DNA from: Deroplatys truncata
Lineage: Eukaryota > Arthropoda > Insecta > Mantodea > Mantidae
Reading direction: 5' to 3'
Assembly: GCA_030765065.1 (NCBI GenBank)
Contig: CM060988.1
Location: 179,531,065 to 179,595,064, forward strand
Length of the DNA: 64,000 nucleotides
In this document: positions 21,119 to 32,480 of the stretch, piece by piece
Layout: the number at the start of each line of letters is the position of its first letter
Numbering within the stretch: position 1 is the stretch's first letter
The notes under the pieces: generated by a model
Database searches by the model: none
What the model saw: only the letters and a program-made list of their open reading frames with translations
Told to the model about the DNA's origin: nothing
Program-made: the position numbers and the translations under genes

Positions 21119-22849
21119 AAAAAATCTGATGTGTTATACTCACATGACTTTCTTTACTCTTGTACAAACTATTTTTACAAAAGCTTATTCTCCATATGCT
21201 TCATGTTAATTGAGATATCGAGATGTCAATCTTATTGCTAATTTTCTTGTAGATGCAAGGGGAATTGGTAAGTTTTAAGCGATAGTCAAATATTTTAAGA
21301 GCTGGTTGCTATGTGGCGCATTCATTTCTCTTTACATGTCCAGAACATAAAAAAAAAGGAATAACGAATTTGAGAAAATGTTTAAGTATTGGAAAATGTA
21401 AGGGAATAACAAGCAATATCTCGAAAATGGTTCACTCAACAAAAAAAGTATATGACATAAATTGTGTATTTTAACGCGATCTACATTTTTTGTGTAGTAA
21501 AATTTTGTCTATTTCTTATGGTTTACCAGTTATGCAAAAGTCGTTCACAATGAATACTTTTGGAGACATTCCCAGGAAATTCGAGATATACATTTCATTT
21601 CTCATGACAATATCTTAAACATATGATATTTTAATCAAAATCGTTAGAGCCATTTTTGAGAAAATTAAAATTTTCGAAAAAAAGTTCCATGTAAAGGGTA
21701 GTCTGGGGTGGTGGGATTTTCTTGAAAACCTTCGTGTCGCATCTCTGGAAGATACTGAACCTAAATACCAAGTTTGGTGTTTATCCGACTGTTCGTTTTT
21801 GAGTTATGCTGTTCACACACACACACACGGACATGTTTCTAAGAATGCTTTTTTACTTTCTCTACTACGTATAGTAAGTAGGGGAAGTATTGCATTCCAC
21901 CCAAAAATTCGATACCGAGATTTCACCGGAAATACATGTTTTGAGACCTCCTGAATCCAAAAAAAGCATTTTTGGAAACATGTCCGTGTGTGTGTCTGTG
22001 TGTGTGTCTGTGTGTCTGTGTGTGTGTCTGTGTGTGTGTCTGTGAACAGCATAACTCAAAAACTAACAGTCGGATAAACACCAAACTTGGTATTTAGGTT
22101 CAGTATCTTCCAGAGATGCGACACGAAGGTTTTCAAGAAAATCCCCCCACCCCAGACTACCCTTTACATGGAACATTTTTCGAAAATTTTAATTTTCTCA
22201 AAAATGGCTCTAACGATTTTGATGAAAATATCATATGTTTAAGATAATGTCATGAGAAATGAAATGTATATCTCGAAATTTCTGGGAATGTCTCCAAAAG
22301 TATTCTTCATTATGAACGACTTTTGCATAACTGGTAAACCATAAGAGATAGACAAAATTTTACTACACAAAAAATGTAGATCGCGTTAAAATACACAACT
22401 TATATCATATACATTTTTTTTGTTGAGTGAACCGTTTTCGAGATATTGCTTGTTATTTCCTTAAATTTTCCAATACTTATAGTTTTTCTCCAATTCGTTA
22501 TTCATTTTTTTATGTCCTGGACATGCAAAGAGAATGGAATGCGCCACATAGCAACCAGCGATAAAATATTTGACTATCGCTTAAAAGCTACCATATTCCC
22601 CTTGCATCTACAAGAAAATTACAAATAAGATTGACATCTCGATATCTCGATTAATATGAAGCATATGGAGAATAGGCGTTTGTAAAAATAGATTGTACAA
22701 GAGTAGAGAAAGTCATGTGAGTGTAACACATCAGATTTTTTGGATTCAGGGGGTCTCAAAACATGTATTTCCGGTGAAAGCACGGAATCGAATTTTTGGG
22801 TGGAATACAATACTTCCCCTACTTACTATACGTAGTAGAGAAAGTAAAA
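21119..22849 (-). repeat. RX repeat, minus copy split by a second RX
   Basis: The reversed copy runs from AAAAAATCTGATGTG to AAGAATGCTTTTTT at 21851 and resumes at TGGATTCAGG (22741) through GTAGAGAAAGTAAAAA (22849). The split falls inside the T-run that in intact copies reads GCTTTTT(T)GGATTC. Confidence 0.9.
21852..22740 (+). repeat. RX repeat, full length, inserted in another RX
   Basis: Runs from ACTTTCTCTACTACGTATAG (21855) to ACACATCAGATTTTT. It has the longest GT/GTCT tract (21983-22043). Since the host copy is known on both sides, this copy defines RX borders and shows insertion within T-T without a longer target duplication. Confidence 0.92.
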
Positions 22850-22970
22850 AGTGCGCACCTAAAAATCCTAACCCTGCTAATAACACTTCATTTAGAGACA
22901 TGTATGGGAATCATATACTGCCAAGCATACTGCAGCATTGGATCAGACAAGTGACTGTGGATCACGGCAT

Positions 22971-23842
22971 TGTGTTACATTCACAGGAACTTTCTCTAGC
23001 CATTATCGTTTATTTTGATATATCGTGTACAGGATAAACGCTTGCATAAATAGTTACATTACACATTTCGTAATTATACAAAGAGAATAATGATGGTCAA
23101 CTGTTGATACAGGAAGATTGCATCACGATGAGGCGCTAGTTTGAAACAGAAGATGGTCGACATCTATGAAGCCGTTTACTTTACCTGCTTCGTCGTTGAG
23201 TCAAATCTTTTAAGCGCTGGTTGCTTTGTGGAGCATTCCATTCTCTTTGCATGTCCAGGACATAAAAAAATGAATAACGAATTTGAGAAAAAGTGTAAGT
23301 ATAGAAAATTTAAGGGAATAACAAGAAATATCTCGAAAATGGTTCACTTAACAAAAAAAATGTATGACATAAATTGTGTATTTTAACGCGATCTACATTT
23401 TTGTATAGTAAAATGTATCTCCTACAGTTTACAGTTATGCGAAAACCATTCAGAATGAAGAGGACTTATGGGGACATTCCCACAAAACTCAATTTCGTTT
23501 GCCATGAAAATATCTGAAATATACATTTTAATCAAACTCGTTAGAGCCATTTTTGAGAAAATCAAAATTTTGAAAAATGTTCCACGTAAAGGGTAGTCCG
23601 TGGTGGAGAGATTTTCTTGAAAATCTTCGTGTCACATCCTTGGAACATACTAAACTCAAATAATAAGTTTGGTATTTATCCAACTTTTCGTTTTTTAGTT
23701 ATGCTCAGACACACACGGACATGCTTCCAAAAATGCTTTATTTGGATTCATGGCACCTCAAAACATGTATTTTCGGTGAAAGCTAGGTATCGAACGTTTG
23801 GGTGAAATGCAAGACCTTTATGTACATGGTAGAGAAAGTAAA
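22971..23842 (-). repeat. RX repeat, minus copy, diverged
   Basis: Runs from TGTGTTACATTCACAGG to GGTAGAGAAAGTAAAAC. The middle is disturbed near 23100-23210. Short open frames here are repeat by-products. Confidence 0.8.
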
Positions 23843-24658
23843 ACTTCTGTTCGAAGCGAGGCTGTTCTCTTGTTACGGTTGCCAAGTTGGCGGAATTTCC
23901 GCTAAATTTGACGGATTTTACACATCACCAACGGGTGAAATTTTGCATTTAGCGGTCAACGGATTTTCTAACGGAGATATGGACTGTTGTCCACAATAAT
24001 ATTTTTCTGTTTAATTCAAAGTTTCAATTATATAATTAGAGACCAGATTTAGTGGGAAAAATCCTAGATGAAATTGCAACTTAATCTTTCCTCTTCCCAC
24101 ACACCCATTTCAGTCTACAGTAAGTGATGAAACGTGCATATTGCACAATACCACATGAAACATACTATCTACCTTCATGCCCTGCGAGAAATGTGTTTAT
24201 ATATAATGAGATAAACATATACACGTGATTATCGCAATATGAGTCGGTCAAAGTTATAACGCTATTGAAAAATAACGTGCATCTGAGTAGATGTTATTGC
24301 TTCGGTGTTATCTCTTGTGCCCAACCTTGTATATTTTCTAAGATACCATTACCTATACTTTCGTCTCCGCACTTCCTCAAGCTGGAGAGTCCATAAGATC
24401 AGAATATAACAAATGAATCAGTGCTGCTTGGGTTTCACTCTCCGATTACCTCTTACAGGTAAGTTATGAGAATGCTGCCATGTCATTATGTGTTTATTGT
24501 ACATGGGTGATGCTTAATGATCTCATTTCGATGTAGTGTTTCCCCTGCCTCAGCAGAACAATCGGTATAGTACATGTGTTTAAATTGTATATCTGTATGG
24601 TGTAGTTGACCGTGGCGAAATCAGTGGTTTGCTTTATTTTGTTATTAGTTGCGTCAAA

Positions 24659-26630
24659 ATGTCAAAACAAAAGGACAAAAAATACACCCAAAAGTTTAGA
24701 AAAGAGTGGCTTAGCAACAAACAATTGAAAGACTGGCTTGTTGAGATTCCCGCCGAACCTGCTAGTGCGCGTTGTCGATTTTGTCAGTGCAATTTAAACT
24801 CGCGTCTGTCCGATTTGTTGAATCATTCAAAAAGAAAAAAAAAACATGTAAAAGCTGAAGCGCCATTTTCTTCACAGGGACAGTTAAAATTGGATTCACA
24901 CGTAGTCTGGCATACCAATGAAGTTTCTATTACAGAAGTTTATTTGTGGCTAACCATTGCGCAATAAGGTCTGTGGAACACCTCTGCAGTCTCTCAAAAA
25001 GGTGTTTTAAGGGTGCTGACCATGTCTCTCAGATGTGTTTGCATAGAAGTGTAGTGGTGTGATTAAAAACATTCTTTATCCACACTTCAAGGCCAGTCTG
25101 AAAAAAGACATGGAGACGGATATTTCAGTGTACTTTTAGACGAATCCACGGACATTAGTGTCAGCAAACTGTTAGCTGCGTGTGTGGTGTACTTTTCTGA
25201 AGGCCAAGGTCACATTGTTTCCACATTCTTGGGGATGGTAGAGTTAGAAGAAGGCAATGCAGTGGCAATAACCAATGGTTTGAAATATTTGCTTAATGAG
25301 TATGGTTGTTTGAACATTCTTTTAATGCGCGGTTTGGGCACTGACAATGCAGTATGCATCAATAATGGTGTGTATCCGAATTTGAAAAGAGAAGTTCATC
25401 TTGTCTTAATTCCTTGTGTCTTTCATTCCGTGCAGCTGTCGGTATCTTCTCGGCAGCGGAATATTTGCCCCGAAATTTGGAGTTCTTGCTGTCGAAAACG
25501 TATTCTTGGTTTTCCAAGTCTTCGTCTCGTCAAATTGCTTACAGAAAGTTATTCAGTGCAATAAATGATGGAGCTAATCCACTTAAAATAGTTCAGAAGT
25601 GCAACACACGTTGGATGTCTAAGAGGCTATTTCTCGTGTTCTATCTCAGTGGTTTGAACTAAAAACGCACTTTGAAATAGCAGCACTTGATGAGAAATGC
25701 TATACTGCTCAACTTCTTTATAATATGTACAGTGATGACATAAACAAAATTTACCTCACTTTTCTGAAACCTTATTTGGAAGAATGTCAGCTGGTAAATA
25801 TGACATTTCAGTCAAATTCTGCCGACCAATCATGGCTTCTAAACGATGTTGATTTACTAATGAGCGGACTCGTTAGAAGAATTGTTGTACCAGGGTACAG
25901 AGGTGATCTTTTAACAGCTGATGTTCGTAAACATAAGTCGCCGAGAATATACTTACGTCATGAAGTCGAAGTCTTGCTGCAAGATATGAACAACACCAAC
26001 AAATTTCATCGGAGGTTGAAACTGTCATAAGGAAAAGATGTGAACATTTTCTTGTTTCTCTTGCTTCTGAGCTGCAACGCCGCTTGCCCAAAAATGTGAA
26101 GGTGTTGCAAAACGTGTCCTTAATTGCTCCGAGAGAATGCTTGCGAGTGATAAAAGAACCGATAGTATCGTTGGCCAAGGAAATGGGCAAAATTGACTTT
26201 CAGTGGTCGAAGCTCACTACCGTGCAGTGGAAAGAAATACACAACACAAATACAAATAAAGTCAGCGGCTTAAATCCTTTCCAAGAGCTTTCGGATCTGG
26301 CTATAATGCTTCTGGTTTTACCATGGTCTAATGCAGACATGGAAAGGGCATTTAGCCAGTTAAACTTGATAAAAACATAATTGCGTAACAGACTAACTAC
26401 TGTTATAGTGAACGCCATAATTAGCATAAGAGCTGGTCTTAATCCTCTGGGCAAGTGTTGCCATGATTACGAGCTGCCAGAGGATGTTCTCCGAGAAATC
26501 GGCACCATGAGAGCATACGCCACAGACATTTCTCCCAGTACTTCAGCAGTGGAAATAGAAGACACCCTGATGCAGGATGAGGAGGAAAATGAACTGCTGT
26601 GGCGAGGGCGATGGATTTTTTCAGGCGTAA
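24659..26630 (+). pseudogene. BED zinc finger hAT transposase, multiply frameshifted
   Basis: It opens with ATG 24659 (MSKQKDKKYTQKFRKEWLSN). The BED-type finger CRFCQCNL ... HSKRKKKH (C-x2-C ... H-x5-H) is at about residues 40-66. Frame changes follow. DESTDISVSK (near 25140) holds the first catalytic Asp. GTDNAVCINNG marks the second Asp region. CNTRWMSKR is the conserved RW motif. PWSNADMERAFSQLNLIKT, then LRNRLTTVIVNAI after a stop, is the C-terminal dimerisation block. Order and length match a complete hAT protein of about 600 residues, broken by at least four frameshifts or stops. An S2 SINE truncates the C-terminal end near 26600. Non-functional. Confidence 0.88.
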
Positions 26631-26836
26631 AAATCCTTAGCATGGCTTGCTTCGGAAGGGAAGTAAAGCCGGTGGTCCCGTGTCGTAGATTTACGGCACG
26701 TAAAAGAACCTCAAGCCTAATAAAGAGGCCTCTGAGCAAAATTACCGTCTTTCACGCCCAATATAGAATGGGACGCTAAGGACCATAGTAGTTAAAGAGC
26801 GTCCATAAATAAAACTCAATTTAATTTAATTTTGAA
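26597..26836 (+). repeat. tRNA-derived SINE, family S2, 5'-truncated
   Basis: S2 body from GGCGATGGATTTTTTC to ATAAATAAAACTCAATTT. TGAACT occurs just before the truncated start and just after the tail, a short candidate target duplication. It lies in the second hAT. Confidence 0.85.
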
Positions 26837-27054
26837 CTACATTAATATGGTGAGCGGTATCTAAACTTTTTAATAATAGCAATAAGAACAATAACGTACC
26901 ATGATGACGAAAAAATTTCTTTCTAAGTTACCAGTATAGGTACTTAAATTTCACTTTTAAGAGGGCAAACAACATCAATAATAAGATTTAGCGGATTTTA
27001 GCGGAATTTCAACTTTAGTTTAACGGAATAATTATTTCCGAGTTGGCAACGCTG

Positions 27055-27545
27055 TGTTGTTAGTGAGATTCTGCTTAGTCATGTTTCAATCCAGTTACGG
27101 CTCGTCTTAGTGAGAGCCGTAGCTAGGGAGGGTTTAAGGGGGGTTAGAAGCCCTCCCCCTTGCTAAATTAAAAGTACAATTAGTAGCAAAAATAGTTTCG
27201 TTAAAATAATAGCATTTTTTCTCTGCCTAATCGTATCACTAGTAGAGCATGTCCATGGTAGCCTCTACTTCACGAGGTCGCGGGTTCAAACCCCGCGGAG
27301 GACGATTAATTTTTTCGGGCGTAAAAATCCTTAGCGTGGCTTCCTTCGGAAGGAAGTAGAGCCGGTGGTTCATAGATTAACGCACGTAAAAGAACCTCAA
27401 GCCTGATAAAGAGACCTCTGAGCAAAATTACCGGTCTTTCACGCCCAATATAGAATGGGACGTTAAAGACCACAGCAGTTAAAGAGCGTCCATAAATAAA
27501 ACTTATTTTAATTTAACACTGCATGTCTTAGGCAATATCGCCAAA
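27055..27545 (+). repeat. Low-copy repeat shared with 35245-35510
   Basis: CTTAGTCATGTTTCAATCCA, CGTAGCTAGGGAGGG, GAAGCCCTCCCCC and GCATGTCTTAGGCAATATCG recur in the same order at 35295-35510, where no hAT or SINE interrupts them. It follows an RX 5' end in both places, so the two loci are copies of one larger repeat or a duplicated segment. Confidence 0.8.
27245..27515 (+). repeat. tRNA-derived SINE, family S2
   Basis: Slightly 5'-shortened S2 (GGTAGCCTCTACTTCACGAG ... GCGGGTTCAAACCCCGCGG ... ATAAATAAAACTTATTTTAA), inserted in the repeat above. The corresponding point at about 35470 has no SINE. Confidence 0.88.
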
Positions 27546-27730
27546 GGTGGGAGCAAGAGAAACTGTACTTCAGATGGCTTCTTAACCATGTTAAGATGTC
27601 GGGGGCCTGTTTTCGTTCAGGTGCTAAATTTCAGTGGTTTTCAAATGAGTGCAATGTCTCCCAGTTTAGAACATAACAGAAACTCAATTTTGTAGTGAAA
27701 TAAAATGGCCTGCAATGCTAATATAAAATA

Positions 27731-27761
27731 CGAGGGCTGTCTCAGAAGTACCCGACCTAAC

Positions 27762-27793
<32 letters not shown>

Positions 27794-29001
27794 GGAAAAA
27801 ACTTCTTTACATCTCTACATAGTCTCCTTTCAGCTCGATTCACTTTTCCCAGCGGTATTCAATAGCTTCGATACCCTGTTTATAGTGAGAACCGTCTAGT
27901 TCTGCAAAATAGTCATTAACTGCAAACTCCACCTCTTCATTGTTGGCAAATATTTTACTACCAAACCATTTCTTCAACTTTAGAAACAGAAAATAATCAG
28001 AGGGGACTAAGTCTGGCGAATAGGGTGCACGAGGAAGCAATTCGAACGTTAACTCATTGACTTTGTCCATGGCGATAATGGATGTGTGAACTAGTGCTTT
28101 GTCTTGATGAAACAACTTTCTTTTTCGCTAAATGCGATCGTTTTTGTTTGATTTCATCATTCAAACGCTGTAAATAAGTTTGCATAATACTCGCCATTAA
28201 TTGCTTTTCCTTTTTGAAAGATAATCAATGAAAATTATCCCACGCGCATTCCAAAAATCTGACGCCATGACCTTGCCTGCAGATGGAACTGTCTTGGAGC
28301 CGAGTCTCCTCTTTCAATCGACTGCTTTAACTGTTCCTTCGTCTCAGGTATGAAGTGATGGACCCATGTTTCATCCATGGTTATGAATCGACGCAAAAAT
28401 CCGGCTTTATTGCACCGAAACGTCTTCACGACGCTGCTTTAGTTCCATTGTGAGTAAACGCGGCACCCATTTTACGCACAGCTTTCTCATGTATAAATTT
28501 TCAGTTAGTGTGCGATGTACAGCACTTTTTGAAATGCCTACGATGTCTGCTAGCTCGCGCACCTTCAGTCGACGGTCATCCAATACCATTTTGAGGATTT
28601 TCTTCACAATTTGTGGCGTGCTCACCTCATTTGGTCGACCACTGCGATGTTCGTCTTGGCAGCTTGTACGGCCTCGCTTAAACTCTACCACCCAATATTT
28701 TACTGTTGTAAACGAAGGAGCAGACTCCCCAGAGTAGAATCTAGCTCAACTTTAATATTAGTTGGACTAAGACCTTTCAAATGAAAGTATTGTATCACGT
28801 AACGATGGTCAGTTTTATCTATGTTTACAAATTTGCTGAGAGCGTTCACTATTGATGGCTGCCTAACAATTACTTAACAACGTAGCATCGGCAAACTTCA
28901 AACTTAAGCTTTATAAGGTTGGTACCTTCTACCATAGTCATTTGTTTGAAACAACGACCGCTATATATACGTCAGGTCGGGTACTTCTGGGGCTGCCCTC
29001 G
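27731..29001 (-). mobile_element. mariner transposon, 1271 bp
   Basis: The left end CGAGGGCTGTCTCAGAAGTA and the right end, reverse-complemented, CGAGGGCAGCCCCAGAAGTA extend to about 30 bp of terminal inverted repeat. TA duplications lie at 27729-27730 and 29002-29003. A poly(A) run of about 28 bp sits just inside the left repeat (27762-27789). The interior carries a decayed mariner transposase. Confidence 0.93.
27836..28855 (-). pseudogene. mariner transposase (D,D34D type), decayed
   Basis: The N-terminal part near 28855-28700 reads VNIDKTDHRYVIQYFHLKGL in a broken frame. The paired HTH region in 28691-28407 contains VEFKRGRTSCQDEHRSGRP and GISKSAVHRTL, ending with WVPRLLT. The next frame has ITMDETWVHHF (first Asp). 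FHQDKALVHTS carries the second Asp. PYSPDLVPSDYFLF carries the third, 34 residues on, as expected for mariner. The frame ends ...IEYRWEK near 27840. At least three frame breaks are needed to span it. The length fits a ~345-residue mariner protein. Confidence 0.9.
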
Positions 29002-29039
29002 TACTTCCCAGTGGCCATTGATTCTCATGTCACAACACA

Positions 29040-29505
29040 TTTTCCGCTTAGAATACACAAAACTTCCTATTCTAATTTTATTTTCAATTACTGCACCTTA
29101 ATCTGTGAGTATAAAATCGAGCTATTTAAATATTCAAACTCCGAATTAATTCATAGTTTGAATTGTTATAAATTGTTTAAAAAATGGATCCCCATACATA
29201 ACCCCCTTAATATTTTTCCTGACTACGCCACTAGTCTTAGGTCTATTATAACGCTGGTGTTGGCGTGACAGACTCTTGTCAGCAGCGTGATCCACTCTCT
29301 GAAAACAATTTCTCCGTCGTGCTGTCTATAAATATCTCCGGTGACCTTGCAAGCAGTTCTATTGCTGTCAGCTGCAGCGATAAAGAGAAAAGCGGAATGG
29401 GCTGCTGCGTGCGTGTCAATTTAGAACACGTGACAGGGCTACGGCTTTGCGCTAACCCAGGTTTCCCTGTCACGGTTGTGAATAACAGAGGAGAAAATCT
29501 ATATT
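29040..29505. other. Non-coding, nothing recognised
   Basis: Short frames at 29265-29510 and 29279-29473 overlap on opposite strands. Neither has a recognisable domain. Confidence 0.5.
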
Positions 29506-29509
29506 ACTG

Positions 29510-30417
29510 AACTGTATTCACTCTTAGGTTGATCCACACCAAAACAAAACCCAGGTGACCAGTGCACCCTTATAACGTATTCTTCCGCCATTCGCACCAG
29601 AGATACCGTCATATTTTCACGACCATAACAGAATGCATGTAATACAAAGAGAACAGGGTCCGACAACTTAAACGATGACTAGCATACTCTGTTAGGTTTG
29701 AAGGTGATAAGATTGATATTTGCAACAAAATAAATATTTGTACATATAATAATAGTTAATTCTAAAAGAAACGAGCGAAAAAGAAAGTAACGGGTATGCG
29801 TTATCTTACATTTGTTCGCTCTCTGGAAGCGGTACTTTATCAACGTTGGCGGCTCATTTTTAAAAAAGAAATTCTATATTGTTACATCATTTGTATTCTG
29901 ACATTCTTGCATCGCGTATTCCACACGCTTTCTGTTTTTCCCGCGTGTAACCACTTTCCCGTTTCAGATTTTTCTTAACGAGCACTGTTTATACTTGTAC
30001 TCGAAACACCGATGAACTCAGAAGTTAATTTCACCATCTATTGTTTCTTTCACCATTAGTCAATGGTTTGCCCGCTTATGCTTTACGTAAGTCGACGAGT
30101 TGCAAGAGCAAATCACCGTCCGCCATGATACTAAACAGAAACTGCTGGTTTCTGGCTACAAACAATATTCTGAACATACCCGGAAGTCAGGTACTTATAT
30201 AAATTGCATGTTGGGACTTGTGGCTCTGTTTAACGTTACAAATTAGACTTTTAGGTATTTGTATAGAATATTATACCATTTAAGGATAAATTCATCCTAA
30301 AAGTTAGATTATTAGCAGTGGACTACTTTCCTGCACACATTGTTACAGTGTTGTACCAGAGTGCACTGTTCACGTGCGTTTGTTTTGGCGCGGATCAACC
30401 TAAGAGTGAATGCAGTT
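29510..30417. mobile_element. Non-autonomous element with ~57-bp terminal inverted repeats
   Basis: ATTCACTCTTAGGTTGATCC at 29516 and the same sequence in reverse complement ending near 30412. Similarity continues (CCAAAACAAA, then CAGTGCAC) for about 57 bp. The interior of about 0.8 kb has no open frame. The target duplication is unresolved: TA occurs close to both ends but not at matching distance. Confidence 0.75.
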
Positions 30418-30468
30418 TAGGCTAAACTTTTCCCAGAACATACCACATTCCTAAGGACATTGGAATGT

Positions 30469-31323
30469 AAAAAAATTCTGATGTGATATATTCACACGAC
30501 TTTCGCTTTTCTCTATCTTTATTAGTGGGTATACAAACTATTCTTACTAAAGCTATTTTTGCTATCTACTACATTTTAAGAATCCAAATAAACCTTTGCA
30601 GAGATAGCTACATTACACTTTTCGTTATAGACTCGTACAAAGAGAACAGCAATAGTCAAATGTTTAAGAACCTGACGCTGATATGCTGGCCATAAAATTC
30701 CATACTGTTTCTATGACATCACAGAAACAACTGAATGTTGAACAGGACTATAAGAGAATGACCAAATAATGAACAACTGGAACATTCATAACGGATATCT
30801 CAGAAATGGCTTACCGCACAAAAAAAAACCTTATTTGAAATAAATTGTTTTAATGAGATCTACATTATTATTATTTATTTATTTATTTATTTTTATATAG
30901 TAGGGTTTCCTCCATCGCTTAACGTTTACCAGTTATACAAGTTTATACAAAATTCCTTCCGAATAAAGGGTACTTCACAGGCTATTCCTAGAAAATTTAA
31001 AATATACATTTTATATGTCATGTAAATATATTTAATATATGATTTTTTAACAAAATCATTAGAGACATTTTTATAAAAAAAACTTCGAAAAATGTTCCAC
31101 GTGAAGATAGTTTGGGTCGGGGGGATTTTCTTCAAAACCTTCACGTCTGATCTTTGGAAGGTACTGAACCTAAATACAAAGTTTGATATTTATCCGACAT
31201 TTCGTTTTTGGGTTATGCTGTTCACAGTCACAAACACTCACCTTTTTCAAAAAATGCTTCTTTTTTTGGATTCATGATTTCCGGTGAAATCTCGGTGTCT
31301 AATTTTTGGGTGAAATGCCATAG
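30469..31323 (-). repeat. RX repeat, minus copy, divergent subfamily, 5' end lost
   Basis: Runs from AAAAAAATTCTGATGTG to GTCTAATTTTTGGGTGAAATG. The terminal ACTTTCTC motif is missing. The next bases (AAAACCTCTATATTTGGACA) look like the end of another DNA transposon, possibly pogo-like. Confidence 0.8.
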
Positions 31324-31632
31324 ACAATAAAACCTCTATATTTGGACATCCCTGTATGTTAGACACCTCATTACGTCGGACATATTTTTCTTGAACCGGA
31401 AAAATTCCGATGTTTTTACATGTCCAATACAAAGTGTGTTGGACACTCCAGAATCTGGAAGCTGGACACCCCTTATGGTTCTATCTTGGATAATTGTTCA
31501 GTTCTATTGTTATTTCTGCTATGCAATGTACTGTGTTCCTCTTACGAGAGTCTGTAAGGAATGTGTTGACATCAACAATTCTAGCGCTATCTGAGAAAGA
31601 TTACAGCTCTACTTTCAACATATCAACAAGTC

Positions 31633-31773
31633 TTAAGGCCTCTTAGAAAACATACGCTCTTGTGCTAATAATGCTGAATGACCAGTTCTTTTGTTTGCTT
31701 TCTCGTCACAGATTTTAACGTTAGCAAATATTTCTCGGGCTTGACTGTGTAGAGTTCCTTTCTTATTGGGCAT
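31633..31773 (-). pseudogene. DDE_3-type transposase, N-terminal HTH fragment
   Basis: Minus-strand frame MPNKKGTLHSQAREIFANVK continuing KICDEKANKR to a stop, 46 codons. The opening 'MP-K-KG...SQARE-I-NV' is characteristic of the N terminus of a group of insect DDE_3 transposases whose HTH precedes a DDE domain. Related pieces in this window are the HTH exon at 55316-55549 and the DDE part at 40926-41458. Nothing of the catalytic domain is adjacent. Probably a remnant of a TA-flanked element. Assignment is based on this motif alone. Confidence 0.5.
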
Positions 31774-32224
31774 TGTAAATAACTTTATAAATCACTAGAA
31801 AACACTTACACACTGTTATACAAGTGTTATACAAGTTCCAAGTGAAACACGCTGGGATACTAACGTTGCGCAATGTTTTCAATGTAGATAGTACATCTAT
31901 GACATTATCATGAGGTGCCACGTGGCACTAACCCCCCTCTCACTCTTCCGGAAAGCAGAACACTCCACAAACGTTTTCTCGTCAGAGGCTGTACCTGTTA
32001 GGGTGATACTCGACCTTTTGTGCTTTATAAGGATACAGTTCAGTTTAATGTGAAGTGTTTTTCCTTACAACTGTCAACCTCTTTCTATCTTCCTGGAATT
32101 ACCCATTTTGTCATTTTGTGTGTACCTCTATTGTGGCTAAATTTGACCAGGGGCGGTTCGTCCATAGCTGCAGCACTCCGACTTTAACAGACTACTTTTA
32201 TTTCCTCTTTTTCCAAAATTACAC

Positions 32225-32480
32225 CCTACATCAATTATTTTTTGCAGACAACCAAGCAATAATAACACAAGATATTGACGACGCTTCATACATGATGAGA
32301 AAATTAATTGAAGAATATAAAATGTGGGGACTTCATTATTAAGTTTAACAAAACAGAATCTTTATTATTAACAATAAACGCGGATGAAAAATTATAGGTT
32401 ATCAATGAGCAAGAAATTAGAATGATCAATGAATTTAAGTATTTAGGATCAATCATAGAAGCAGATGGAACTAGCAGATT
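32225..32480 (+). pseudogene. LINE reverse transcriptase fragment (palm motif)
   Basis: HQLFFADNQAIITQDIDDAS corresponds to the RT catalytic motif (F/Y-A-D-D), with the second Asp replaced by Asn. MMRKLIEEYKMWGL follows. After a frameshift come KFNKTESLLLTINADE and INEFKYLGSIIEADGTSRLK, the thumb-side motif common to RTE/jockey-like LINEs. It stops dead at 32480, where a reversed RX copy begins in an A-run. No endonuclease or upstream RT is visible. Only about 85 codons remain, broken and with a mutated catalytic site. Confidence 0.75.

Larger units (their letters stand above)
14704..22876 (-). mobile_element. hAT transposon, 8.2 kb, expanded by nested insertions
   Basis: The terminal inverted repeats are CAGGGTTAGGATTTTTAGGT at 14704 and its reverse complement ending at 22876 (22 bp match). 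A perfect 8-bp target duplication CTAATAAC lies at 14696-14703 and 22877-22884, diagnostic of the hAT superfamily. The interior holds a broken hAT transposase on the minus strand (18430 to 15689), a TTAA-flanked MITE, RX copies and a complete MULE. Without these the element would be roughly 3 kb, a normal hAT size. Confidence 0.95.
23876..27054 (+). mobile_element. Second hAT transposon, 3.2 kb
   Basis: The ends are CGGTTGCCAAGTTGG and, reverse-complemented, CAGCGTTGCCAACTCGG, imperfect terminal inverted repeats. The flanking 8-mers TCTTGTTA (23868-23875) and TGTTGTTA (27055-27062) match at 7 of 8. A related locus at 35245-35330 continues through this point without the element, acting as an empty site. 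The interior encodes a BED-finger hAT transposase (+) and carries an S2 SINE near its 3' end. Confidence 0.85.

Noticed and set aside
21813-22059. Frames with Thr-His-Thr-Asp repeats, also at 17253-17554
   Set aside because: They come from the GT/GTCT tract of RX and recur in every copy in several frames.
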